From Aphelocoma coerulescens (Eukaryota > Chordata > Aves > Passeriformes > Corvidae): DNA of 64,000 bases. Where the stretch lies: assembly GCF_041296385.1 (NCBI RefSeq), contig NW_027183804.1, forward strand, positions 124,001 to 188,000, written 5' to 3'. The translations under genes were made by a program, and so were the position numbers. Of this stretch, positions 46,880-59,573 are shown in pieces; the stretch's first letter is position 1; the number at the start of each line of letters is the position of its first letter. A model generated the notes under the pieces. That model was not told the origin of the DNA. It saw only the letters and a program-made list of their open reading frames with translations, and searched no databases.

Positions 46880-49800
46880 CAAGCAGCTAACACATTCCTC
46901 CTGTGATAAATGAGTGAACGATAAATTTTGTCTTTCGCATCTATCACTTTAACATTTAGAAGTGAGAATGTACTATGTAGAAATAGTGTTAAGGTAAAAT
47001 ATAGGTAAGTAAAAACAAGACTAGAGTAAATTGTAACTTCGAATGAGTGGTAACATGTTGGGAAACGTAGGAAGAAACACATGATAATAAATGTCCTTTA
47101 AGTTGAGAAATTACAGAGGTGGAAACCAAGACATCTTCAAGAAACAAAGAAGATAAACCGCATGCATCCCAGGAAGTCTGTTATCTCATCAAAACTCACA
47201 CCTCCCAAAGAACCCATCAACTACAAATTAGGTTGGAGACTGAGGAGGCACCGGAGGGGGGTGCCTGCCTTCAATTCTGGAGCTACTCAGAGGACCGAGG
47301 TGGCAGTGTGCTGGCGTGTGCTGGCACAAGGGGGCAGAGACGGAGGGGGGAAAGTTGAGTGAAGTGTAAATGACTTTCTGGGCTTAAGGACTATGTTTAA
47401 AGAAGTACTAAAGTTCACAGTAAAATGAATGGAGCCACGCCTCTAGCAATATTGCTAAGTGCTCCTGCACTGTGATATGCCTTTGTTCTACTAATAAATG
47501 CTCAATATTATGCTGCTGAAAATTCCGCTTGGGAATTCATCTTTCTCACTTCTTCCCTTAAAATCAGTTCTAAGAATTTAGTGTGAAATACATTTAGGCT
47601 TGGTCCACATTATTTTTAGTTCAAATAAACACATCTAAATTTTTTCCATCTTTCCCATTAAAGGATTTTGGTTTTGGCTCATTCTTTCAGCATTTTGCCA
47701 GCAATCTGCTCAATGCTCTTTCCTTAGGAATGAAAGCTGTAGCCTGATATTACAAAGTGTTTGGTGAAACCTTTACCATGACTCTCAAGTCGCAACATGC
47801 CAGATAATCACTGGTTTTCAAAGCTGCTTGAAGATAGAAGGAAAGCGTCAAAGGTTTATGCATGAATCAGCATCCCCTTGTCACAACGTCATGCTGCAGT
47901 GATCCTTGCAGAGCTCTAAGACTGGATTTAAAGGAGAAAAGCTCAATACTGGCTCCTGAGCCAGCAGGATGAAACATCCAAGATTGTACATATATTACTT
48001 CTGTGCTAAAACTACTGTATGAAAACGTCTTACCATTATGGCAGTTTTATAGTACTCCATAGGAGACATCTCTTTAAATGACTCTAATATCCTTTCAGTG
48101 CTAAAATTGAGAAGGGGGTTGATCCATAGTTAACTCATGTAAACACGAGTGAACTACTAAGAGACAGCAAATGTTAATCACAAAACCTAAGCAGCAGGAT
48201 TCGCCTTAATCTTGTCAAGATAAGAGGAACAGGATCTTTTGAAAACCGGCACAGAGATCGCTGCATCAGCCACCGAAGAACTGTGCATGCTCCAGAAAGA
48301 AAGGTAAAAAGTGCATTGTGACAAAGACTACTGATCTTCATCAGAAAGACCCTCGAGGAAGAAGAGGAGCCTTCCTCAGTGCGCCCATCAGCGTACACAG
48401 CGCATGCATGGCACGTATGCTAATGATATTAATGACTTCCGAGAAGTAATTTCCAGAACCACTCCTATCCCAAGAATTGTGATGAATGTTCATAAATTTT
48501 ACACATAATGCTGGACTGTATGGAGTGCTCTGTGTGTGTGTGTTAGGAGGAGTGATCCCCCATGCACCCAGCGCCGAATAAAGCAAATACCCGCTTCTCT
48601 GACTCTGAAGCATCTCTAGGCCTGGTTTTGGGCAATTCAAAATAGGTGAATACACATTACAACTACAGCTGAAGTTGTTGCGTAGGCAGATTGAAGAGGA
48701 AAGGATTTCATCTTCATCACTCTCCTTCTTTCTTGTTTTGACAGAATTAAGAACTTGTAAAAAATCTGATATCACTGATGCTCACCACTCTTCCAATTAG
48801 ACTACGCTCACTTAGGCAACGAAGTCCAGAGCTTCGGATATCTCCCGCTTCTGCCCTAGGAATTGCTTCCAGTGCTGTACCTTTGCTCCAGCTGCGAAAC
48901 CAAACCAGCAGAACCAAGGAAGTTCTCTCTGAATGAACCATTGCTCTTGAAGGCTACAACGGTAGTCATGGCAGTGAACACTGCTCTTCACTGGGCCATT
49001 CCTCTGAAAAAAAACCATGCACCACCTCTCAACCTAAACCGTTAAGCCTCCTGCTGATGCTGACTGACAAAGCGTCCAACTGCACTTAGATTCCAACAGC
49101 TACTTCCAATGACCTGTCAACAGAGCTTTGCAGACTTGCAACAGAGCAACAAACTAAAGGGGCTATGTTTCATGGCTGTTTTTCAAACATCATTGACTTA
49201 TGTCCCTTTGCCAGCTTAAGTGAAGGTGGCCCATCCACCTTGGTCAAAATCAGCAGAATTTTGGCCCAATTTGTTGTTACGCAACACATCATGACACAAT
49301 CTCTTGGTGTTGATGCAAAATTCCCACTGAAGTGCATGTCGTTACATGACTTAAGGCTACCTACTCACAGAGTGTCCACTCCACTGCCACACCCATTTTC
49401 TGGCCACCTTGAAACGACTGAGCTGTCTTACTGTTCCCAACATTCCTCAGGGGTACGTGACCACCATAGCCTCCCTTCTGAAGTTTAGGAACCTAAGTAG
49501 TACTAGCAATAGCAGTTTATCCAAAATCCATTTGCTCCATCAACAAACTCCGAGCAAGCGCTGAGAATTAGTTTCAAGACTTCTACATATATTTACAGGG
49601 AGCTTTTTGTTTGCTTGTTTGTTTTTAAAGCAGATGGAGTAGTGCGATGTTTCCCTGAGGCTACCAGGGCTGCGAGGCAGGCAGGCAGAGCCCTGGCATG
49701 GGTGGCACAGGGGACCCCGGGCGCTGACGGCTGCCACCAGCGCAGGCCAGCTCGGAACTGGCAGGCAGGGCTGCACCCCGCGTCTGCCACAACAGCTGCA

Positions 49801-50492
49801 GCTTCTGCAGCCTGAAACACAGCTGGCTCAGGGGTTCAAATTAAGAGCCAAAACCTTTTGCTGCTCAATTTGGGGCAGAGAAAGGTCATCACTTCTAGCA
49901 TGGCATAAGCCTGCCACTACATTTCTGTGAAGGAAAATCACCTTGTTAGAGTGAAACTCCTGAGTAAAATACTGAAGCGCTTTCAGATTCGTATTATCTG
50001 ACATTTCTGTGACCTTCTTTTATACCTGCATTGTTTCCTACTGCTGGTTTTGGGCACAAGTTCTGTGTACACTATTCTGGAAACAAAAAAATAACCCAAA
50101 ACCAACACCCACTCCTCCCCCACCATCACTCCTTCCCCAGCCCCAAGCCTAACAAAACCAGCCTGCAGAATGTGCAGGATTTCAAATGAGAACAAGCATA
50201 GATGGGACATCAAAAGATGGATTCTCCTTAGACATTTGTGCATGCAGTGCTCTGCAATCAACTCCTAAATTCTACTCCTCGTACACCAAATATTTGTCTT
50301 GGGAACTCCTTGTTCTCCATTCCAACCCTTCTGAGAGGGTAATCGAGGAGTTACTCTACATATTTTAAGCACATGTTGCACTAGTCAAATCCAATGCACA
50401 GCATTACTTGACTAACTGAGGCGGTGGCAAGGTCAATTAAGACCTGTTCATGTCTTAATTTGGAGCTCTTCCAACTGCTTGAAAAGTGAAGC
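46880..50492. other. Single-copy segment between arm 2 and copy 3
   Basis: About 3.6 kb, AT-richer than its neighbours and present once in the window. I find no convincing coding exon, RNA gene or CR1 end. There is a GT run near 48,530-48,543. Short frames are not protein-like. It is the spacer between two amplicon copies. Confidence 0.6.
47095..47565 (+). repeat. Possible degenerate solo LTR fragment
   Basis: Composition and layout resemble an LTR end: AATAAA at 47,493-47,498 followed by about 60 bp and a sharp change of character. No second LTR, target duplication or family match can be shown. Confidence 0.25.
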
Positions 50493-51219
50493 CTTGGACG
50501 TTGAAGGTTCAGACTAAGGAGAATCCAAAATGTGGATAGCATCTCCCTTCTGCTGGAAGCCTTGAAGTTCACCACTGCAGTCTGCAGCCTACACAGATCA
50601 TGTGAGTATTGTAAAAGTTCTCCAAGGAAGAGCAAGAATGAGGCTAATGCATGCACACAAACGCTGATCAAAAGCACTTGATGCTCTTGGACAAAAATAG
50701 GGAACCTTCACTTTTGGAAAGACAAGGTGACTATGGTTGTCTCTACAGTACTAGTAGGAAAATATCCCTGAAGTTTTGCAAAACCTCTTTTCAGGGGTTT
50801 GTTAACTTCATCTTTGTTAAGAACTGGGGAACACAGGGAGACCTGTCACTTTTTTTGCAGAATGCCATAGAAACTGCTACACTCACTTCAACAACAGTCC
50901 AAGTAACCTTCTCTGCAAATACTGACCATTTGCAGTTCTGGTTGATACAAGCCCCCATTACCTAAGAAAGGAACAACTCGGCAAGCAGTTTGCAAAGATG
51001 AACAACTTAGCACGACTGCGGCTGATGACATGCCCTGACCTTTTTTGCCTTCAGCTATGGGTGCCGTACCCTCCTACCCTCACACATGCCACTCAAAGCT
51101 CCTTGCGTGGAGCTCTCGCACCACCTATGACAGCAACTGTGCCAAGCCGCCACCCTTCTTCAGCACCATCGCACCTACCACAAGGTAGCTGAATCAGAGG
51201 GAAAAGGAGGTCGCCAATG
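50493..51219 (+). repeat. Shared flank, copy 3
   Basis: Matches 1,172-1,877, with about 20 extra bases near 51,100 and clustered substitutions over its first 60 bp. It joins the CpG-island sequence directly. Confidence 0.85.
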
Positions 51220-51223
51220 GAGG
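51220..51223. other. Empty ERV A target site, copy 3
   Basis: A single GAGG sits between sequences that in arms 1 and 2 lie on either side of the 10-kb provirus. No LTR residue remains, so this is a pre-integration state, not a solo-LTR excision. Confidence 0.92.
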
Positions 51224-51227
51224 GAAG

Positions 51228-52205
51228 TTGTACCCCCTGACAGCTAAGCTCCAACTACGGTGTCGCTTATGTCCTTCCCAGGACGGGCGGGAAAACGCCT
51301 CGGCGCAGCGCAGCGCTGGCCGGGAGCGGCCGGCACGGCACCGAGCGCGCTCCCCACTCCCTCCCGCCCGCGCCGCTGCGGAGACCCCGGGTTCGCCGGA
51401 ATCGGCCACATGCTGCACGGAGGGCAGCGCGGCAAAGGCGGCCTCCCCTCGTCGCCCGGGGAAGGCCGGCCTCGGATCCCCGCTCTCTCCACCGGCACGG
51501 GCAGTGCCAGCAGCCTCTCGCTGTGGTCGCCGCTGGCCGAAAGCCTCGCCGCGCACCGCCCGGCCGGCCCCGCCGCTCCGCGGGGTCACACGGCACCTGC
51601 CGTGGGCGGCCGCCGAGCGACAGGAAGCAGAAGCGCTCACCGCCGCGCCGCTCGCCGCCCCGCCCGGGCGCTCCTCTCCTCGCGCTACCACGATGGCGCC
51701 GGCCCGCCCCGCCTTCCCCGTCGCCTGCGGCGCAACGCGGCTGCTCCGAGCCACGCAGCACGCGTGCGGCCGGGCCCTGCCGAGCTGCCGGCGGAGCCGG
51801 GGCACAGCCCGGGCGGGAGAGCTTCCGGCGAGGCTGGGCGGGCGGCGAGCGCGGCCGAGCGTGAGCGCGCCAGGCGGGCGGCGGGCGGCGGCGCGATGGA
51901 GAGCTAGATGGAGGCGGCAGCACCGCGCGGCATAAAATAGCTGATCGTCCGGCAGCCGCCCGCTCCGCAGCCCCTCGGCTGCTGTCGAGAAGGGCCCCAG
52001 CCCTGGCCGCGCCGGTGGCGAGGCGGCTCCGCAGCCCGCGGGCAGCCCTGGCGGGGCAGGGGAGCACTGCGGGCAGCCCCGGGGCCGCGCAGCCGTCTGC
52101 AACGCGCGGTGGGAGCCGCTGGGAACTATTTTACACGTCCCGGGGGGCTGGAGAGGAGCACGGAGACCACGCGGCAGGTCGCTGCCGTTAGGGAAAATTA
52201 ATCCA
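51228..52205. promoter_or_regulatory. CpG island, copy 3
   Basis: Nearly identical to the other two islands, here contiguous with its original left flank. Useful as the uninterrupted reference for the island boundary. Confidence 0.75.
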
Positions 52206-52698
52206 CGATGCCTGAGGTTTATATCCGAAAAGGAGACAGAGGAGTCCTGCAACATTCTTCGACTACAGGGAGAGTCCATGGGGCTTTTCCCATGGCGTCT
52301 GTCAAACGGTTGCGGGATGCAGCCCCCTTTTGATGCCAAGTTCCCGGCCACAGCACCCTCTTCCTTTTCCCCACTGGCTGAGGTATTCGGGAGATACAGA
52401 CTTCCGGAACTGCCTACTCTATGCGCCCCCCTCTAATATGCACCCCCCTCTTGGCATCGAGAAGAAAGAAAAGAACCCCATTCCTAATGCTCTTAAGTCT
52501 TTGTTGCCTTGCTCTAGGTTCAGGAATTTAACACGGCCTTGATTAATCAACAGTCTCTGATGATTAGTAACAGTTCTAGAGAACTCCTAGTTTCTTCTGT
52601 TACTTCACTAGCCATAACTTCCTAGCCTTGTCTACAGGCCGATTCACACGGTCTCTTTGTAAAGACTCATCCATCTCATTCCTTTTAATCCCTCCTCT

Positions 52699-54399
52699 TT
52701 TTATTTGCTCTGTATTTGTCTTTACAAACCTTAATTACCATGGATTTAATTTTTTCTTCTGGAGTCTTCTTGGGTTTTGCTATTATTTGCAGTGACATCC
52801 TTTTCTGTCCTTTTGTAGTCATTTCTGGATCAGGTAGGCATGGCTGCTAGCGGCATCCCCTTGAGCACCTGCTGAAAGAGCTGCCGCCAGCATGGTGTCA
52901 CGCATGGTAAAAAGATGAGAATTGCGATAGCATGTAAGAGGAGGAATCGTATTCATTTAGCCCAGAGCTGGCCAGTTAACCATGAAAACATGTCCCATCC
53001 CCATCCTTTCAACATTTGGACAGGTCCACGAGCTGACGTTATTTCCTTTGTTATTTGTTTGACCACTTTTCCGCTGTCATCTGCTTGCAAACAGCAGCTC
53101 GAGTCATTTAATTTCCCACAAACTCCTCCTTCTTCTGCCAACAGATAATCTAATACCATCCAATGTTGAAATACCGCTTTCCTCATTTAAGTGGGTTGCT
53201 CAGCAAAAAGGTCAAGCGCTGTGGCTGGCTGGTTGGTAATTATTTCCGAGACAGCTTGTAACCTAATTATCTCCTTCAAATGATAAATGGGTTCCCAGGC
53301 ATCTGGGATTAATTCCTTAGGTTTCCAAGGGGCTGGTCCATCGTGTTGGGTAACTTGTTCTGTTGGCCGTTCATCATTTCCCCGTTTTGGGGTGCTCCCT
53401 CCAGCCAGGGCTGCATCAGCTGACTGCTTTTCTCTAATTAAATCATCACAGATTTTGATTCCTAAGCGATTTCCCAGAACTTGTAGTAGCAAAAAGAACA
53501 ACAGTCTACTAAATATACCATATCCCTGACCAGTTTGGAGGTAACCTGAGCTAAGCATGTTGGCCACAAATCCAATACTGTCCTTTCAAAGCCCGTGTTC
53601 CATTAGCAAAGGAACCTACCCATGGTCATCAATTGGTGGCTCAAAATACAGCAGGATTCCCGGGCCTAACGGTCCTCCAACAAGAGTTGCCCCACCATAA
53701 GGGTCCCAGCATTTGCATTTCCAAGCTCCCGCACAGGGTTCCCACCTACATTTACATCTGCAAGCTGCTTGGTTGGATTTGGAGCAGAACTCACTAAAAG
53801 GCTTTGAGTTCCAATCCGGTGTGGCCATTCCCACTGATAATCACAAACAACATGTCTTCTACTTGTGGAATTTTTGTGGGGACTGCTCAAAAACAGGTGG
53901 TCAAAAAAACCCCTTGTCCCTCCCCATTGCTTTACAGGCTTCCAAATATTTTTGGTAAGTGTGATAAGAACGCCTTACGCAGCTACTGTTAGTGAGCCGA
54001 ACAGGTATTTGATTGCATTTGCCTTGATATTTGGAACAATTGGAAGGAGGGCAATTGGGGGTCCAAACCCAGTTGTTCAAGCCCAGAGGGAAAGTCAATT
54101 GACAATTGCCTTTTCCTACATAGACACGCCCTATCCTATTTAGGCAATAAGTGCCTGTTGGAGAAGAATGAAGTGGCCATGAACTTCCTTCTTTGGCCCC
54201 AAATCCCATCCCACTGTGGCCCTCACATTGACCCACCATTTAGGTTCAGCTGGGCTAGCCAACTATGGCCACTCTTCAGATCCTCCTGGCCCTCCACAGA
54301 GCCAGCAATTGCTAAGGTTAAAAACTTTTGCTACTTCTTCTCCTAAGGCTGCAAATTGATTCTCCCACTCCTGGCCTAAACTCAGCTAACCATATCAAA
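52699..54399 (-). pseudogene. env: ERV B env remnant, copy 3
   Basis: Same motifs and breaks as arm 1. Its transmembrane frame (52,953-53,186) runs slightly further than in either arm. A one-base insertion near 54,140 shifts a cysteine-rich block relative to the arms. Confidence 0.85.
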
Positions 54400-54842
54400 G
54401 TAGAATTAGTAAGGAAAATGTTTTAATAGTGTCATCTAATTAGCTAGTCTAATTTTCCCCTTGTCTTCTGCAGCACCTGTGGCAATTGAAGACACAGAAA
54501 CCACTTAACGTAACAAAATGGCCACAAGTATTAGCCCCCAAGTGAGTGGAGATTCTAGAGGAGGGATGCCTATACAGTCTATTTCAGCAGACGGTCTGAA
54601 GGTAGGACTGCGGGGCTTCTTCCGATGTCGAAGCACTGCCTACTGCTCCGGCCCACTCCTGCAGAGTGTCAGTCACGGCCTCCCGGCCTTCTCCTCCAGC
54701 TGAGATGTGCAAATCTCCGAGGCTTCAGAGACCTTGACCCGAGAGTGACGGGTTCACCTGTGTTCAGCTTACTTGACGGCTGTTTTCTGTCGTCAGTGAC
54801 ACTTGGAATGGGCCACGCCATTTCACCAGCACTGGCGCTTCT

Positions 54843-55554
54843 TTCTACTCCTTAATTAGGACTCAATCTCCTGGTTGGATGTTAAAAGCAGCAAAGTCCA
54901 AAGGCCGGGCTTGCACCAGCTGAGTTTCCTGTTGAAGGGGTTTCACAAGAAGCAGGATCCTGGCCACAGATGGTTTTAAAAATGCATCACTTGCCTCTAC
55001 CCCCCCCCACTGGGTGGAGACTTACCAGGGCAATTGCAAACAACGATTGAAAGGCAGATAACTGAATCTCTCTTCTGGGTTGGGCCCTCATTCTCACCAA
55101 AGCCAATGTCCAAAGCCCTACCCATGGCATCTTGGTTTCTATTACCAGCTTCAAAAGGTGTTTATTTCTCTCTTCATTGTTTTCTACCCGAGCCGAGCTC
55201 TGGGGGTGCCAGGGCCTATGGAGGTTCCATTGTGTTCCTAAAGAAGCCAAAACCCCTTGAAGGATCTTTCCTGCAAAATGAGTTCCCCTATCTGAATCTA
55301 TTGCTTCTACAATGCTGTATCTTGGAATGATTTGTTCCAAAAATGCCTTAAGAACTGATCCTGTCATTACTGAAGTAGTTGGAAATACTTCTGGCCACCT
55401 TGCTAGCTGACATACGATTACCAGAAGATATTAAGCCTTGCCACTTGGGGCATCTCCGGAAAATCCACCTGGCATCTTTGGAAGGGCCATGCAGCCCAAG
55501 GCCTCCCTCCTCTAGCAAGTTACTTTGTAACTTGGCTGTTGGCTTTAGCACAGA
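54843..55554 (-). pseudogene. pol: ERV B integrase fragment, copy 3
   Basis: Retains the SDRGTHF and downstream Glu positions. Small private indels near 55,005-55,030 end the frame early, at about 54,987. Confidence 0.85.
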
Positions 55555-56503
55555 TCAAGCAACCTTCAACAGCTCCTTTTGCCAGTCTAAAAAGACCCCC
55601 AGCAACATACATCATGAAATAGGCTTCTGCCAATCCTCAGGAAGTGCAAGAACTCTCTTAATGGAGTTGCTTTAATATTGGTAGGGCCAAAGGTTCTGGT
55701 ATCTCTTGTTTGCCATCCCTTGGAAACCAATTCTTGCCTTTTTTCTCTGCCACGCGACTTTTAACTGTATGTCAAACTGCTGCGGTAGAAAAGACAGCTT
55801 CCTGGGCAGTGATGGAGTCACGGGGAGCAAAGGGGGCATCTTGGAGAGTTCTGGCAGAAGTGTGGCTTTCTGAGTTTCTTCATCCACCAAAAAGGAGACA
55901 GAGGAGTCCTGTAACATTCTTCAACTCCAGGGAGAGGCCATGGGGCTTTTGCCATGGAGTCTCTCAAATGATTGCGGGATGCAGCTCCCTTCTGATGTTA
56001 AGTTCCTGGCAACAGCACCCTCTGAGGTACTCGGGAATTACAGACTTCCGGAACTGCCTACTCTACGCCCCCCTCTAATATGCACTCCCCTTTTGGAATG
56101 GAAAAGGAAGAAAACCAAACTATTCCTAATGCTGGGAAGTCTTTGCTGCCTTGCTCTAGGTTCAGGAATTTAGCAGGGCCTTGGCTGAGCAACAGTCTCT
56201 GTTGATTAGTAACAGTTTCTAGAACGAATACTTTCTTCTGTTACTTCCCCCCCTGTAAATTCCTAGCCTTGTCTAAGGAGAGATTGACACGGTCTCTTTG
56301 TAAAGACACATCTATCTTACTCCTTTCACTCCCACACCTTCCTTGCGGTGGAACGGCTCTCCCCGGCACAGCACCTGGCACAAAACCCCCGTATACGCAC
56401 ACACACACCTGCACTTACCCTGCACTCTACTGCACACACACACACACACACACCTCCCGCACACTAACACCCCCTCCACATCCCCACCATGCTACTTGCA
56501 GTG

Positions 56504-57684
56504 GCCCCGCCCCTGCCATCCCCACCGGCTGGCAGCACCCACTCCTCGCATGCTTCCCCATGCCTTGCATTTCCTTGCTGCCCCCTCTGTAGCCTTCCCT
56601 CAACCTGCCTTTTCTCCCCTGCCTTGCACTGACTTGCTCACCCATCCCCCACCTGACTTCCTTTCACATTCGTCTAGGTCTGGCCTCATCTTTCCTTTTC
56701 CTTCTAGGACCCTCATTGCCTTGCCTCGCCTCGCAAAGCCACCACTTGCCTTGCCTTGCCCTTGAACCCCTCCCTTGCCTTGCATGACCTTGCTCACCCC
56801 TCCCCCACCTGGAATTCAACACCCCTTTTCAATGACATTTCTGGGCCTTGCCCTGCCCTTTCTGCTCCTCCGAGGAATCTCAAAGCTCTCAAGCATCTCC
56901 GGTGTTTCAGGATCCCATGAGAGGAAGACCAGGGGAGGACGCATGTTGCCACACTCATCTCTGTGGGCAGCCTTTGTCTGGGAGCAATCCTTGCATGTCT
57001 TGAACCTTGGAGGGGCAATTCACATTTTGCCCTTGAGCTCGGGGACCAGAAAGAGAGTTCTTTTGCATACAAGGGAAAGCAGGTAGCTCAAGTCTTTTAG
57101 GTACAGAGGAGAGATGACCCCCGCGGGATCAAGGCCACACAGAGCACTTGGTCCTGGCCACTTTTGTGCACCAGCAGTCCTTGAATGTACTTCTCACCTG
57201 CCTTGCCTGGCCTTGCCTTGGCAACACAACACTTGCCTTGCCTTGCCCTGCTAGCCCTCTGGAGCCTTGCATTCCTTTGCAGGGCCCGGCCCCGCACATG
57301 ACCTGCCTACTGTTTTCCTCCAGGGCCTTGGCTTGCTGAGCCCTTCCTGTTTCTGCCTGGCCTTCCCATCAGTGGCCCTTCCTTCCTACAGCCAGCCTTG
57401 CCTCTAACTTCTGGGCCTTCTCTTGCCTACCAGTCCATTTGCTTTCCCCTCACTGCTCTGGCCTTGCCTACCTCTCCCTTGACTTGCCCACAATTGCCTG
57501 CACTCGGTTTGCAGCGCCTTGCCTGCATGGAAGGCAAGGGAAAGAGTGGTAGGCCGGGCAAAGCAAAGCCAGCAAGTTGTAGGCAGTGCGAGGCAAGGCA
57601 GACGTAGGCAAAGGAAGCAGAGCAAGGGTACCTTAAGAAGAACTAGACAAGGCAAGGCCAAGAGACTCGGAGTGCCTTTCCTTG
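56504..57684. repeat. CCTTGC low-complexity tract, copy 3
   Basis: Direct copy of 17,260-18,440 with the strand switch near 57,528. Confidence 0.85.
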
Positions 57685-59093
57685 GGAAGGCAAGGACATA
57701 GTGCCAGTGTTGCTGGAGCAGATGTTAAGGTACTGTGGGGAGGAATAGTCCAGCAAGACATTTCTCTTCTGGCCCCTGTGCGTGTAGGGGCAATTGTTGG
57801 ACATATTCAATACTGGAGGCGGATCAGTCGCTGGATGTGTTGTATTTTGGAGGAGGGGATGCCGTTTCTTTGGAGATGGGCTTGTAGTTGCTCTCTTTGG
57901 CAAGGAAGGCAGGTTTGGATGTGCACATCAGGTACTCCTAGGGATTTTAAAGGCTTTTCCCAACAGGCAGAGCTCTCTCTGGCTTCGAGCTGTTGAGCTG
58001 TCAGTGGGAATGCAAAGGCCAAGCTCTTAAGCTATTTGTCCTGGTGCCTTCAGTGTGTGAGCAGTCCCTGGTGCCGTTGCCTTTGGATCCTGACTCTGGG
58101 AGAGGGAAGGCTTAGGATGGTACCTAGAGCTGAGAAGGAGAGTGCTGAGAACAGCGTGTGTGCTGCTAGTTTGAGGGGTGCAGGTGAAGTTGTAGGCAGC
58201 AAGATCTTCCTCAGCTGGCACTGTTTTGAGCCCTGTTTTTGCCAGATGGTTTCAAGTTGGTGGGCGGAATCTGCGAGAGGGAAAAGATTTGTATGGGCCA
58301 AAGAGGTGTGGTGTAAAGAAGAGTGTGCTCTTGGAAGGGGAAGATGAGGGCAACCTTTTTGTCCTGACACCGTTGATTTGAGTGCAGGGCCGTTTGCAAG
58401 TTGCCTCTGTCTGCCCTTGGGGTGGTTTCGAGCTGGGCCAGGTGCTTGGCCTTCTTTTGCAAGTCTGCAGCGCCGTCGTGTGGTTGTTTCCATGAGCGCT
58501 GACAGTGCCCGGCAAAAAGCGCTTGGCTGGCGCGGCCCCAGTCGTGTGGAAGCAGTTGGTGGAAGAGCTCCGCTGTGCATCCTGCCTCTTGGAGACATAA
58601 AAGGATGTAACCCTGCGCGTAGCGGGGAAGCAAGACGAATCTTTTCATTGTTGGCTGAGCAGTTTCTAAGCGGCAAAAGTAAAGGCAGTTTCAGCACGGC
58701 CTCTTTCTTTCAGAACCTTTTCTGTGCCATCATGAACATGCTCAACATGCCACTCGCACCCGCTGAACTGCATCAAAGGCCCTGGAGATAGGCACTTCCT
58801 TCAAGCTCTCTGTAGCATCGTACCCTCCACCTCTGGCGGATCCCAAAGCCCTTCCAAACATCCAGCAGCTGCACGCAGAGAACAAGTGCTAAAACAAGGC
58901 GTTGGCCTTCCTAGTCCTTTTAAAGTCTGTGAACTAGGCGAAACATTCCAGTGAGCAGCACTTTCCTTCGCAACTATATCTAGAGCATCATCACATTCTC
59001 TCCAAGTGGGTAAGTCCACCCTTGCAGCGCAGCGTTTGCAGCCACAGTTCGGACTGAGAGATAGGCCAGGTGAGAAAGCATTTCTTGACTATC
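57685..59093. other. Transition region, copy 3
   Basis: Direct copy of 18,441-19,850 without the arm 2 17-bp insertion. No gene is recognised. Confidence 0.4.
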
Positions 59094-59573
59094 CCTCTTC
59101 TCTGGAAGACTTGATACTCGCAGCGCAACCACGTCCACACACCTTCAGTGTGGCCAGGTTCAAGCAGCTAGAGCTCCCAGAGATGGGAGAGTCAGGAGAG
59201 AAGACGTTCCAAAAGTACCGTGTACTTACAGCAGCATTAAAACTGTGCACAGCAGTCTGCAGCACTGTAGACTGCGGCTTCTCCGACAGACGAGCCATCC
59301 CATTGTTGCCTCTCGCAGCCTGCTTGCTAGCTGCTCTCCTGAAGAAAAGAACTAGAAGAAAAAGCCAATGCTGGGCTGCACCTTCCCCTTGCCTTACGTA
59401 AAGCCACCTAAACTCCCCGCTGCACTCTCTACTTCCCCTCTCCTTGGAAGCGACCACTGTGTTTGCTGCATCTCGAAGCCTAAAGTTAAGCGCCAGTGGT
59501 TTTGGGGATGGTTGGAAGAGGGATAAGTAGTAGCACAAGTAAGTAGTTGTTGAACTTCCTCCTTCTCAGTGCT
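59094..59573 (+). repeat. Diverged half-unit (unit 0), copy 3
   Basis: Direct copy of 19,850-20,330. Confidence 0.7.

Larger units (their letters stand above)
52228..56328 (-). mobile_element. ERV B provirus, copy 3
   Basis: LTRs 52,228-52,688 and 55,890-56,328 on the reverse strand, env about 52,699-54,399, integrase about 54,843-55,554. Shared position and lesions show it is the same insertion as in the palindrome arms. Confidence 0.9.

Noticed and set aside
46880..50492. Possible host exons in the single-copy segment
   Set aside because: Frames are short (60-144 residues), low in protein character, and I could not match splice sites to any known gene.
51190..51240. Copy 3 as a solo-LTR or precise excision product of ERV A
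   Set aside because: No LTR base remains and only one copy of the target bases is present. Recombinational loss leaves one LTR, so an unoccupied site is the simpler reading.
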